A DNA stretch of 64,000 nt, from the NCBI GenBank assembly GCA_964059195.1, contig CAXKWD010000005.1, positions 91,401,882 through 91,465,881 of the forward strand, written 5' to 3'. Source of the DNA: Ectobius pallidus (taxonomy: Eukaryota > Arthropoda > Insecta > Blattodea > Ectobiidae). The stretch's first letter is position 1. Each line of letters opens with the position of its first letter. Made by a program: the position numbers and the translations under genes. Of the stretch, positions 33,554-45,180 are shown in pieces. The notes under the pieces were generated by a model, which made no database searches, was not told the DNA's origin, and was given only the letters and a program-made list of their open reading frames with translations.

Positions 33554-35484
33554 ATGACAGAACGAAACGTTTTGAGAGTAGAATCACATAATGTCTCTGT
33601 GCATGGTTTACAGGCAGTGATTGAAGATAACAATGTTGTGATTTCCCCTTCCCTAAATGAACCATGTGATACCATCCCTTCAGTTAGGGGAATCTTTCAG
33701 ACAGAAAGTACAGCCATGGGCCCTCCGCCAACCGCTATTACTATTAGCCAGGGTAATATATTAACCCAATTAACTACACTGATCTCAAACATGCAGAACG
33801 ACATTAAACAACAATTAACACTGTAGGCACAGCAATTAACACAACAAAGTGAAAATAAATTTGCCACAATCACACAACAATTGACACAACAGGCAGAACA
33901 AAGTGAAAATAAACTTGCCACAATCACACAACAATTGACACAACAGGCAGAACAAAGTGAAACTAAATTTGCTACAATCGCACAGCAATTAACTCACCAG
34001 GCACAACAATTAACACAACAAAGTGAAAATAAATTTGCTATACTGTCAGGAAAATTGAGCCAGTAGCAACACAGAATAGTGAGTTATTAGAAACTGTGTC
34101 CCAGCAAAGGGAAGCACTTAATGCTCAAATTGCAGAGGTAGATGCAAAGGTATCCCATCAGATTGAAACACTAGAACAAAACGTAAAACAGAGCATACAC
34201 ACGCTAGAACAAAGCACTGAAGAAAAGATTAAGAAGGCAGTTAATATTTCACAATCGACTGGTAATCAAGTGCTTAGAATCCTATCGGAATTGAAACACA
34301 TAAATTCTAGGTTACAAGAATGTGAGGTTCAAGTAGAGAATCCCCCTCCCCCTCCTGTATCAGTTCCTACGAGCCAGACCAGTGTTGAAAACTCTCATTG
34401 TGCTCCAGACCAACAAAGTGAACCGCATACTGATCCTCGTTCATCCACAGAATCAAATGAAACTAACGTATCGCACAAAACAAATGTTTTACATAACATC
34501 TTGAATTGCACAGATCTTCCATTGCCTACATTCGAGGATGATAGTAAACAGAATCCTGTGAGATTCTTAAGGCAACTTGATTCTTATTTCACGTTAAGGA
34601 ATATCCCATCCGCCTTTAAGATGGCGATTGTTGAGCGCATGCTTAAAGGAAATGCATTTTGTTGGTTTCATGTGGTTTCAGAATCCAATCCAATGAATTT
34701 GGAGAAATTTAAGAACGCTTTCTTAAACCAATTCTGCAATCAAGTTCAGCAGGAGAAAATAAGATCTAAAATATTTCATGGTAAATATGACAGAAATACA
34801 GGAATGTCTTTTACAGAGTACCTCCTATCGGTTTGTGAGTTAAGACAATTGTTGGTACTCGTTATTCAGGAGGATGAAATATTATATGCCATCCCATCTC
34901 ACTTTCCAGCCTATATTAGGAACTCCCTTATCATCGCCGCGCCCAAATCGATTACAGAATTAATGAAACTGCTGCAGTCATTACTGGAGCCTACCCATGG
35001 CCGCACTGATGTAAGAGGTAGCCCTCCTGACCGTAAACCAAGTAGACCTAACAATAATCAAAGTGGTAACGCAAATAATAATTGATATATTAATATGTTA
35101 AGTACTGTAGGAGATTTCGAAGTTGGGGGCGGGTTACAGCAAACCCAAAACCAGAATAGGCCCTCATGCCAACCTGCGACTAGTTATGCCAGGCAGACGA
35201 GTGACCATAAGGAAGCTAGGCCTCCTCAGTCAAGACAAGGTTATCTTCGGCCTCAAAGGAGTTATAATTACCAACGCGGAATCCCGAACTGATACGCTAG
35301 AAATTGGTTTTCAATTTCCCGACCTCGGCCTTATGGAAACAAAGCCAGACGAAGTAATTTCAGTAGAGGAAACTGGAATCAAACCAGGGGCTTTAGTAAT
35401 CAAAATAACCGATGCCTGCCATACCAACCCCGGTACAATAGAACTCAGAATAATAATAATAGGGTTTGATATTGTGTATAATAA
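33554..35484 (+). pseudogene. Gypsy-type gag with coiled-coil repeats, broken
   Basis: ATG 33554 (MTERNVLRVESHN) opens 90 codons to a TAG at 33824-33826. The same reading theme continues as QLTQQAEQSENK repeats to 34066 and, after stops, as a 329-codon frame from 34096 (MSQQREALNAQIAEVDAKVS). That frame holds a Pro-rich linker and a Retrotrans_gag capsid domain (PVRFLRQLDSYFTLRNIPSA at about 34556, FCNQVQQEKIRSKIFHGKYD at about 34735). The C-terminal Asn/Arg/Gln-rich tail (about 35095-35480) shifts frame. No zinc knuckle, protease or pol follows, so only the gag end is present. Confidence 0.75.
33828..34056 (+). repeat. 54-bp coding tandem repeat in the gag coiled coil
   Basis: About four units of CAATTGACACAACAGGCAGA, then ACAAAGTGAAAATAAATTTGC and AACAATCACA-type spacers, encoding an 18-residue unit (LTQQAEQSENKFATITQQ). 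The unit number varies by short deletions. Confidence 0.85.
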
Positions 35485-35499
35485 GATTTACTAAACTCA

Positions 35500-36395
35500 T
35501 ATCTGAATTGTCCATTTGTCTGTAGTGCATATGGAATTCCTTGTTGTCACAGACATCGAAAAAAGAATAGAACATGAAAAACTCTTGGGACTTCCACTGC
35601 ATGGAGGATATTAAACATTTCTTCATCAGAGGAATCACAAGAAAATAATTCCATAGTTGCTGGTTGCAAGATTTCTAATGTACAAATGAACACCAAATGA
35701 CTATAAACCAAAAATTTTATCTACAATCGATTATTCTTGTAAACAGTATGAAATTTACCAGATAATGCAGAATGCAAAGTAACATTTCAATGTAAAACTC
35801 CAATTGACTGCTTAATATAATACACAATATTATTCTTAGTCAAGTAACTTAATACCTGAATGTTGTATAGCGGTTTTTGTGCAAATCATAATTACCGACA
35901 GATAACCATAGAATTAGTGCTGTTATCGCTCGATGCACAGATATCGATGAAACTTGTTTATTGTGTTAAATCATACATAACTTGGGGATAGAGATAACTA
36001 TGCTTTCGAGAACTGGCCATAAGTATCATATAGTTGGGACAGTTTTCTGTCTACATTATCATTAACTTTCGTATCATCATTTTATGCCCGAGATTATTAC
36101 CAGTATGCTTACAAAATGCAGATGTTGTCAGTTACAATGTTTATGAGTTAAATTTTCAAATAAATATGACATAAAATGTTTTCTTATATGAAGTTAAATT
36201 CATAGTTACAAGATTTTTTCTAATAAAGTTCTTCCAATAATGACCCATAGTAACTAACATACCTGGCTAGAATAATAATAAATAATATCAAACCATAATG
36301 TGGAGAGTGTTCATTAGTATAGAATAAAATTATGTTTCTAATTCAAGTTAACCTAGAATAACCAGGATCCAATAAAATTTTAGTGATTCAATACT
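35500..36395. other. Unassigned AT-rich stretch
   Basis: No gene, no paired terminal repeats and no RNA gene recognised. Confidence 0.3.
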
Positions 36396-36675
36396 GTGAT
36401 ATCATAGCCTGCTAGTAGGCCCTTAAAGCCTAGGCACTTCGCCACCCGCTTATGGGAATTGGCGAACTTACTCATTCGCAACATTCTGCCAATAGACATG
36501 CTGTGCCAGCCCATACTGTCACTGTCATAATATGAGAGCGTGAGCAAAATAGCTTATTGTTTTACATTGTGATAGGTTGTATTCCTTTTTTCAAAACTAG
36601 TAATTAATAATGTTGTGGCCTAAATATTGTGAATTAGTGAAGGTAAGTTTTCCTTCCCTTGGCATTAGTTATTAT

Positions 36676-37352
36676 CAGGGCCTGGATTCTAATGACATGT
36701 CATCTTTTTATTGATGCTGCACAGACATTGCCAACTTGTGGGTAAATCCTAATCATGGCCTCTAGATTAAAGAAATGCATTTTTATTAGGTCATTTTTTT
36801 GTCCTTTTATGCAATTTTGTATTTTTAGGGCATGCTGTCTTTGAAGTGTTGTTTGTTTAATGCAAGAAGGAAAAATTTGGCGTTAAAATGTTGACACGTC
36901 TCAGTCGGAAGTGAGAATCAAAGAAACACCAAAATGTTGTATTATATTACTATTGTTATTAGATTGACTTGGCACCAGAGTCTGCCACCTGCTTGGATTC
37001 GAGAGTGCAAACTACTGTTTACCCTCAATAAACAAGAATATAATCCGGCAGACCACAAAAGGATGTGCCGAATTTTGACTCACCAGTGTCTCAGTGCCAG
37101 TATAAATTTCCGTGAGAAAAGAACATTCACAACATTACAGTTATTTACAGTTTTTACAATTATGTACAAACTAGTCTATAACTTTGTGTATAATAATTAT
37201 CTATATTTAATAATTTTAAATAATTTTTTTTATAAATAAAATATCAGTTTTTAGGTCATTTTTTTATAATCATTAAGTCATTTTCTTTAAAATATAGGGT
37301 CATTTTATAGGTCTTTTTCAAACAATTTTAGGTCATCAGAATCCGGGCCCTG
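36676..37352. mobile_element. Non-autonomous hAT, CAGGGCC family, copy 1
   Basis: Ends CAGGGCCTGGATTCTAATGA and, inverted, CAGGGCCCGGATTCTGATGA. Flanking 8-mers are GTTATTAT (36668-36675) and GTTATTAC (37353-37360). It is 677 bp with no transposase. The inner block around 36960-37130 (CAGAGTCTGCCACCTGCTTG) recurs inverted at 63700-63800. Confidence 0.8.
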
Positions 37353-37391
37353 GTTATTACATTATACTCTTGAGTTGACGTGGATTAAAAC

Positions 37392-37700
37392 ATGAATGGT
37401 AATTCTGATCGATGTCTTTTTCGTGCACCATTCTGCAAAAATAGGACAAGAAAAATTATTGGAGTCAGTCATCATGAATTTCCAGTGGACAAGGAACTAC
37501 AACTAAAATGACTTAGAGCAATTTCACATCCTAATTTTTAAACTAACAAGTCAAATACATCAGTGGTGTGTAGTCAACACTTTTCGGAAAATGATTACAG
37601 GCCTGATTATAAACTTAGTATTCTAAGATGGGGTACTGTTCCAAGCATTTTTCCACGTTATCTGTTCTGCATGTGTAACAGTTGCTGGGGGAACAAGTAA
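37392..37700 (+). pseudogene. THAP-domain ORF of the P-like element, decayed
   Basis: From ATG 37392: MNGNSDRCLFRAPFCKNRTR, HHEFPVDKELQLK, a stop, LRAISHPNF, a stop, then SVVCSQHFSENDYRPDYKLS and WGTVPSIFPRY. This is a full C2CH THAP layout (C-x5-C, then C-x2-H) and the closing AVPxxF-like motif. Two stops kill it. Confidence 0.65.
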
Positions 37701-37730
37701 CAAGAACAACACCTTTTAACTACAATAATA

Positions 37731-38444
37731 CAGTGAGTCCCACGCAAGAGTTGGCCAATGACGCGGGTTTCTGCGTCGCAGCTGGCACAGCTCCAACTCC
37801 CGAGCGATCGGGTGAAATATCTACGAAAATATTCCCGCGGTCGTTGTAATGATTCAGGTTATCACATTTACAGTTAAAATTACAATGAAAATAACCACGT
37901 ACCTCATCACAAGAGATGATGGAAATGTTCTCCTCTTGCATCCAGACAATACTGGCACCTTTTTAGGAAATTTTCTTTCACACGCGTAAGTTCAGCTTCC
38001 TAGACAGAGTTACTTTCTCTTGTGATAGGCCTATGTGATATTGTCTTTAAGTTCTTCTAACAGTATGTAAATATTATTTATGGGGAAAGTTGAAAAATAA
38101 AGTGTAGTGGTCAATTTCCCATACACAAGAAGAACTTAAAAGACAATATCACAAGAGAAATTAACTCTATCTCGGAAGCTGAACTTACGCGCGTGAAAGA
38201 AAATTCCCTAAAATAGGTGTCAGTGTTGTGCTTATGCAAGAGGAGAACATTTCCAACATCTCTTGTGATGAGGTACGTGGTTATTTTCGTTGTAATTTTA
38301 ACTGTCAATGTGAGAAACTGAATCATTACACCAACCGCGGCATTATTTGCATAGATATTTCACCCGATCGCTCGGGAGTTGGAGCTGTGCCAGCCGCGAT
38401 GCAGAAACCCGCATCATTGGCCAACTCTTGCGTGGGACTCACTG
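37731..38444. mobile_element. TA-flanked MITE with ~320-bp inverted arms
   Basis: The arms begin CAGTGAGTCCCACGCAAGAG and run 320 bp or more inward with small differences, leaving a centre of about 60 bp near 38060-38120. TA flanks lie at 37729-37730 and 38445-38446. Each arm includes CTCCCGAGCGATCGGGTGAA, itself partly palindromic. The matching ORFs read from the two arms are by-products of the repeat. No transposase. Confidence 0.85.
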
Positions 38445-38719
38445 TACATATTTTCCTAAACATAGATTAGACCTACACACAATCCTAAATATAAAGGGAA
38501 TGAAAGCAAAAGGAAATAGCCATAACCAAACCAGTTTTATATTTAAATACGTAGATAAGTATCTGTTATGTTCTCTTTATGGTAGGCGTACTACAAATGT
38601 ATACTGATTTACATTGAATTATATCATTCTGTAATGTTCAATTTTGGCTTTTTAACTTAGTTTATTTTATTTATTACAAAGCATTCATAAGAATTACATT
38701 TAACTGGCATACATTTTAA

Positions 38720-40930
38720 GTTGTTTGTTGAGATATCGGAACATCACAGGGGTTTTGTCAACAGTCCTGGAATTTTTCTTAATTCTTCATTAATTGAAGC
38801 ATGTTTGCAAAATGCCAAATCAAAGAAGAAAGACTGCTCTGTAACTTTTCTGGATGTTTCAAGGCGTTCAATAGTACTAGTCAACAACACATTGAAAATA
38901 CTTTTAAATCAATGTCCATACCTCATAATCTAACATGTTTAATATTGAACTTAATTAAAGATAATTCTGTACAGAATGAATTAAATTCTGTGACAAGAAT
39001 GAAAGAAATCAAGATACTCAAGGGAGTACCTCAAGGATCACCTATATCTCCTCTTCTTTTTAATTTGGCAATTGACTTCCTTTTCATGGAACTTAGTGAT
39101 AATGAATTAGCTTCCTCATTTGGCTACAATTTACATGAGAATTTAGCTAATTGGTCTGTTCTAGACTTTGCAGATGATATTGCTTTGTTGTCACGAAATA
39201 AGAAATCTGCTGCAGACATGACTGAAATTAGCAATCAGTGTTAACACGCACTGGCTTTCAGCTGAATGTTGAAAAGTCCAAGGGAATCGTTATTAATCAT
39301 GGAAAACTAGAAGATACTATTCGCACCAATAATGGACTTACTATTGCTTCTATAGGCTCAAATGAAAAAAATATATCTCAGGGCTTTGTTCACTGATGAA
39401 ATTGTACTAGACAAGCATAAACTAATATCAGATCTGAACACAAATATCAATAGGTTGGTTCATTCTCCTCTTCTAAAACCAGAGCAGAAACTAAATGTAT
39501 TTAATCAATATATCTGGCCAACATTAGTATATCCATTGCAGTGTGCACCTTTAAGGAAATTGAAGAAAGATTTTTTTTTTTTTTTTAAACGATACTGACA
39601 AAACCATAAAAAGTGCAGTCAAAGAAATAATTGGATTGCCAATGGATACCCCAGATGTAATGTTATACTCATCAAGGAAAGTTAAGGCTAGTTTACACGA
39701 CAAAATTAGGTTTTGTAACTGAGTTTCACAACTGTTTTTCACTTGAATGTGCAAGCGCTAGATGTACTGGAGACAATGAGTTATGACACTACGCAGTTTC
39801 GACTGATTCCAACTTTTTACGAAACTATAATAGTAATTTTGAGATTATACGCTTATTTACCTTGTTCGCATTTCGTAAAATGAAATGGGGAAGTGAGGAA
39901 ATTGTGAAATGCGTGTATTAATACGTGTTTCAAACGTTTGTATGGGATTTTAACAACTTGAACTTCAGAAATAACATGAAATGTTATTGCATTGGAAAGA
40001 AAACGTGTGTAATTAGTTTCACGAAATCACTTTCATGAAAGTGGTAACGAAACCTAGTGTCATCGTGTAAACTAGCCTTTAGACTGGGTGTGACGAAAGC
40101 TTCATGGGAGGCTTATTTCCAGAACATAAACACATGTAGCAGCCTAAAAGCTGATCATCTTGAATTAGCCAGAAATTTTCCTAGTGAAATCAATGAAAGC
40201 TTGCAAAGTCTGGGACTTGACACTGCAAATCCCACAAATGTAAGAAAATTAAGAAAAACACTGCGAGAACAACAGAATGAAAATGGAAGAACCTTCCACA
40301 CAATTGATAAGGTGCTTCTATTTTCTCTGATTGGAAAAAATGCAATTCTTGATCTCGAACAAAAAAGGACTGTCATCATCACAGTGGACAAATGCCATTA
40401 AAATGAATTCCAACCTGGTGACTGTTAGAAGTATCCCGGGCAGAAGTCAGACAGTCCATTACAGACACTGCAATGTGCTTGTCTACTGTCGTCAAAGGGA
40501 GCTTCTTAGGATCAATCGCCACAATAAAGTTAGAAACACAATTGCTAATTGTTTTCGAGAAATCCACAGGTATGAAGTCTTTGAAGAGGTTTACTGTATC
40601 TCCAGCACTGAGTCTACAAAAAGAGCTGACATTATAGTCATCGAATGACCAAACAACAAAGGATATCATCGATGCAAAAGTAAAATTTGGGAAAGGAGAT
40701 AGGCTAGCTGCCGGGGTGAATAGAGAAAAACAACACTATGAACCTTGTTGTGGTTATTTTGCCGACAAATATAACATCCTTCAATGGGAAGTCATTGGTC
40801 TACTCTTTGGTGCTTGAGGTACTGCTAAGCAATTTTCAGTGGGTATCTTCAGGCGCTTTGGATTCCACTTAGATATTCTAGTGGACATTTCTTTACAAGT
40901 CTCACGAGAGTCTTTAACGATAGTCCACAA
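38720..40930 (+). pseudogene. R2-like non-LTR element: RT and restriction-like endonuclease, decayed
   Basis: RT blocks: RGFVNSPGIFLNSSLIEACL (about 38749), CSVTFLDVS, LKGVPQGSPISPLLFNLAID (about 39020), active-site FADD (about 39167), then FTDEIVLDKHKLISDLNTNI and LLKPEQKLNVFNQYIWPTLV (about 39460-39530). After a T-run (39570-39586) that breaks the frame: VKEIIGLPMDTPDVMLYSSR, the MITE at 39685-40078, then ASWEAYFQNINTCSSLKADH. The end has a YRHC...RHNKVRN zinc-type block (about 40456-40540) and KRADIIVIE (about 40620-40650), resembling the start of R2-type endonucleases (K/R-x-D-I-x-x-I-D). Multiple frame changes. An FADD motif with an RLE-type tail is the R2 group arrangement. Confidence 0.8.
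39685..40078. mobile_element. Harbinger-type MITE with TTA target duplication
   Basis: Ends AGGCTAGTTTACACGA and, inverted, the same. TTA lies at 39682-39684 and 40079-40081. It is 394 bp, non-coding, and interrupts the R2-like ORF, whose frame can be followed across it. A 3-bp TWA target is the PIF/Harbinger rule. Confidence 0.8.
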
Positions 40931-40989
40931 CCATCTGTACTCATTAATACAATTTCAATAAACTTGTTAATAATGGTTATGGCTGTCTC

Positions 40990-41790
40990 TATCCAAGAGG
41001 TGTGTTTTTTTTTCTTTCTTTTTTTTCTGAATATTTTCTATTTTCAATTAACATGATTTTTCTCCACCTTCTCAATTGTTATGCATATGCAATTTATTTG
41101 GTTTTAAACTGTAAGATAATGTAGTCATAAAATTGTCTTTAACAGAATGATCTTGGTAGGCTGTATCTTCTGGTAACCTTGGACAGGGCAGCTATTATTT
41201 TCTCTCTAGGATATTAAAGTAATATGGCATTTGCTAAGAACATTAGATATAAAAATTACTAACATAATTTAACACAAAATAATGTAAATAATTCAACAGA
41301 TATCTAAATAAAAGTAGTACAGCTTTACGAAGTTAGGAACAAGCTTGATTTTTATATTACTGCTGGTATTTTGTGGAAAAAAGGCTTGCTAATATCTCAG
41401 TATGGAATACAATAATATACTTATCCATCGTCTCATTCAATCTGATAGCATTAGCACCTGGAATAATTACCAATTAATTACCCATAAACCATTGAAGATG
41501 AAATAAAAACATTTTGTGCCCGCTTTTCCAAGGCTCTCTTTTTATCATCAGTAGGGTTGCTCTGTGTAGATTATTTCTGCACAAATTTCACAGTAATTCA
41601 ATCAAGGGTTTATTAAATGTTGCGAGTTTAATCATAAGGTGCTTAAGGTGCGAGCTTGTCTATAGCTTTGCCCTACATTATGCTAGGGTTGAGTGTCAGC
41701 ACCAATCGGCGAGTAGTGAAGAGATTCTCAAATTTCTGCAGTAACAAGCAGGGAGGCAAATTGCCGGGGCTTTAAGAGTATACTAGCAGG
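40990..41790. other. Right inner flank of the P-like frame
   Basis: T-rich tract at 41009-41027 (probably the R2-like 3' end), then AT-rich sequence with no recognised gene. Confidence 0.3.
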
Positions 41791-41802
41791 CTACGGTGAT
41801 AT

Positions 41803-43157
41803 AAACTACAATCACTTGCGCAGTAACAACATCAACTGAAGTTTAAAGAAATAATACCAACTAATGCCAGGACTTCAGTATTCTGACAAGAATTGTTCCA
41901 ATTGGTTATTATTTAAAATGCATAATTATTATTTTTGAGGCACTAATTCAGGCACTTCAGTTCTGTTCTTAAAAAAATCATTATTACATATCCCATAAAT
42001 TCTTTGCTTATTAAGTGCTGAACATAATGTCTATTACAATATTTTCGTATGGATTATGTTACTTACAGTCAACAATGAACATCTGTTTAAAACTTAACTG
42101 CAATCAAATATGATTGTACAAAAATAACGAGCATATAACACTGTATTTAAGGTGTCTAATACCTAAATTAACTCATGTTCCAATTACTAGAACTGTTTTC
42201 CTTCACTCTATGATAAAGATTGTCATTCGTAGAGCACTAATATGTTAATTAAAAAATTATCACATTTAGGTTAAAAGCTGTTAAAATATTGTACAACAAT
42301 CCAATCCAATAAATACTGTATAACAATCCATTTGAGATGCAATTGACTGGCAAACTGAATAGACAAATTATAAACATGTAGCTGAATTAAATAATACCAC
42401 TTTCTGTAACCTAAACCGTCCGTTCCAGATTCAAATCGTATTTAATTGTCTTTAACTTGTCTCAATACCTTAAAATCTCAAGTATAGTCATTTCTGTATG
42501 CTCCAGTCTACTATATATATAATTATCCAACTGTATGTTATTAACATCCACTGGATAAGTATACTTTTTTTTTTTAAAGAAACTGTTGGAAAAATGTTTG
42601 AAATAATTAAACAGCTTAGTTACCATACCCTTCTTACCAGCAACAGGTTTCCGAAAGCTGTCACCAGAACATTCTTCTGCGTCCCACATTCTGTAAATAG
42701 ATCATAAAATAACATAAATTTTAATACCAGATAGCAAATTTATTACCATTTTCTCATTGACTGGCAAGTAAATGAAGTGAAGAACATTCAATCACTAGTA
42801 GTTATCCTCTACATTTACTTTACAACAGAAATATTCTTCAATTTGATAATTTATTTCATTCTATTTTATTTGATACTACCCTTCGTCAGATTTAACACTT
42901 CAGGAACCAAGCCTGACCTGCCCTTGATTCCTGCAAAGCCTTATTTAAAACTCCCATTCCCATGTATTATTATTTTTAAAGGCACCTTTTTTGCTTATTC
43001 TCAGAGACATCTTTTCAAAATAAATTCCATAATTCTTACAACATGCAAGATAAAATCAACATCACAGTGTCTAAATACTCTACTATCTTTTTGGAATTGC
43101 CTCCATACTACTTGTGTTCTAAAATATTTAAGCCTTTCAGAGCTGAATATAGGCTAT
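41803..43157. other. Unassigned AT-rich stretch
   Basis: No gene, paired terminal repeat or RNA gene recognised. Short ORFs here are composition-driven. Confidence 0.35.
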
Positions 43158-44750
43158 TAGTCCAGGCAACGAATGAAAAATAGGAAAAAATAATCGTGTA
43201 GTTTTGAAATTTTGCAGAGTTGTCGGAGGGAGTGTCCTGAACAACATACTAAAAGTCCCCGAAGGTGGGGGGTGAGCGGGGGGCAGAGGGGCCCGCAGAA
43301 GGTCCCATTTTTAGGTTTTTCGCTTATATCTAAACAATGGTGCATCGTAGAGGAAAAATTGCTATATACAGAATTAAAGCTGATAAACTTTCCTACAAGT
43401 TTGATCCTACACATTTCTTCCTATTTCCAATAGTTTTCGAGATATCTGCCAACAAAAATTACAAATTTTCGAAAAAAGCTCTTTCGCCTCGCGCTTTTCG
43501 ACACACTTTGTCTTCTAGCGCTTCATCCCTTAGGTATACAGCAATGTTCTCATGAAAGAAGTTGTAGGGAAATAAATTCACTTTAAATTGAGTAGTCATT
43601 TGTTATTTTGTCTTCGAATTTTCAAAAGTTATAACAATTTAAGTTTCGGTCAAATTTCAAGATTTCGAAAGAAAACCGTACATCGCACTTTCTCTATATT
43701 TAGGAGTTATATCTATGTATATAAACTGTATATTGTGTATTTACATAATGAAACAAGTGAAGAAATACCACACAACCATTAAAGTTTAATTTATTAAAAA
43801 TCGACCACGGTACAAGCACAGGACATGTAATGGAAAATACATTATATTCCAGGCAAGAAAGGAAAAATAAGGACAAAAAAAAATCATGTAGTTCTGAAAT
43901 TTGGCAGAGATGTGGGGGAAAGTGTCCTAAACAACATAGTAAAATTCCCCACTGATAGGGGGTGAGCGGGGGGGTGGGGGACACTTTTGAATGTCATTTC
44001 TCGCAGTTTTCCCTAAACACACAAAAGCTATGAGTTTATGCACAAATTTAAACTATATAAAAGTTCTTATAAAACTGATCAGAATGATATTTTTTTGGAT
44101 TTAATAGTTCAGGAAATAGAAGGATATGAAGTATGACATAGTTCCGGAAATTCTGTTTTACATACACCTATATATTATATTTTTTAACGAAAATGAAAGC
44201 AGATGATAATTAAATTAGCATGATGCTAAGCAAGTAAAGTAGTTCTTAGAATAATATTCATACTAAAGGTAAACATCAAAAATAAAACTTATTATTATTA
44301 TTATTATAAAGCTTACAAAAATCTCATGGTATGAGTGTACGTTATAAGCAGGGTTAGGATTTTTAGGTGCAAATTTTATATGAAAAAAGGAAGGGAAAAG
44401 GTGCTAAAATAAGGTAAAAAAGGGGACAAAAAGGTGCTATTTTACTCAAGTAATTCAAAAAAATCTATCTTCTATTAACAGTTATTGAGTTGCGAAAAAA
44501 CACATCAAATCATCACTCACCAGAAACAGTAAAATACAGGAAGCTGTTGTACTTCAAGACATTGAGCAACTCTACATTTTTAAAAATAAGCCTCTTTCTA
44601 TTAGGACATAGAATGTCTTTGTACATGCTAAAGCTTCTTTAGACATCCACAGAAACCAGTGGGGCAAACTTTGTATTCACTCGGAATGGCAACTCTACAC
44701 ATGTGGCAAATTCCTCAACATCCGGATTTTTCTGAAGACTACACCTTTTC

Positions 44751-45180
44751 AACCTCAATTTCGGAAAAAGTAATTTCAATTTCGGAAAAAGTAATTCCAA
44801 TTTCGGAAAATGTAATTTCAATTTCGGAAAAGGTAATTTCAAATTCGGAAAAAGTAACTTCAATTTCGGAAATACGAGGGCTATGAAGAGGGTATAGTAA
44901 AGTTGGTACCACGCTAGGACAAATGACTCAATCGGAGTGAGATTATGTAGAGAAGTAGCTGGAAGGTGTACCTAAATGTTCCAAATAAAACAGTTTGGAT
45001 TTTCACTGTGGTTTTCAATTTATGCCCCATCGAATGTTTAAAAAAAATAGCCCTCGTATTTCCGAAATTGAAGTTACTTTTTCCGAAATTGAGATTACTT
45101 TTTCCGAAATTGAAATTACTTTTTCCGAATTTGAAATTACTTTTTCCGAAATTGAAATTACTTTTTCCGAAATTGAGGTT
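44751..45180. repeat. Palindrome: 122-bp arms of six inverted 21-bp repeats
   Basis: Left arm 44751-44872 and right arm 45059-45180 are inverted copies, each about six units of ATTTCGGAAAAAGTAATTTCA. Symmetry extends beyond the arms (CTACACCTTTTC left, GAAATGGTGTAG right). Translated, this gives an ISEKV/FPKL repeat peptide, which I regard as meaningless. Confidence 0.9.
44875..45056. mobile_element. Mini mariner-like insert at the palindrome centre
   Basis: 182 bp with ends CGAGGGCTAT and, inverted, the same, flanked by TA (44873-44874 and 45057-45058). The ends match the first 10 bp of the mariner at 18929, so it may be mobilised by that family. No coding capacity. Confidence 0.7.

Larger units (their letters stand above)
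36403..41795. mobile_element. P-like transposon frame holding nested insertions
   Basis: Left terminus CATAGCCTGCTAGTA, with CTTAAAGCC nearby, recurs inverted at the right as CGTAGCCTGCTAGTA with the same CTTAAAGCC box; resemblance extends about 50 bp. GTGATAT lies directly outside both ends (36396-36402 and 41796-41802), one base short of the usual 8-bp P-type duplication. A THAP ORF lies inside at 37392. Nested inside are a hAT (36676-37352), a long-TIR MITE (37731-38444) and an R2-like retroelement (38720-40930). The transposase core was not found. Confidence 0.55.
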
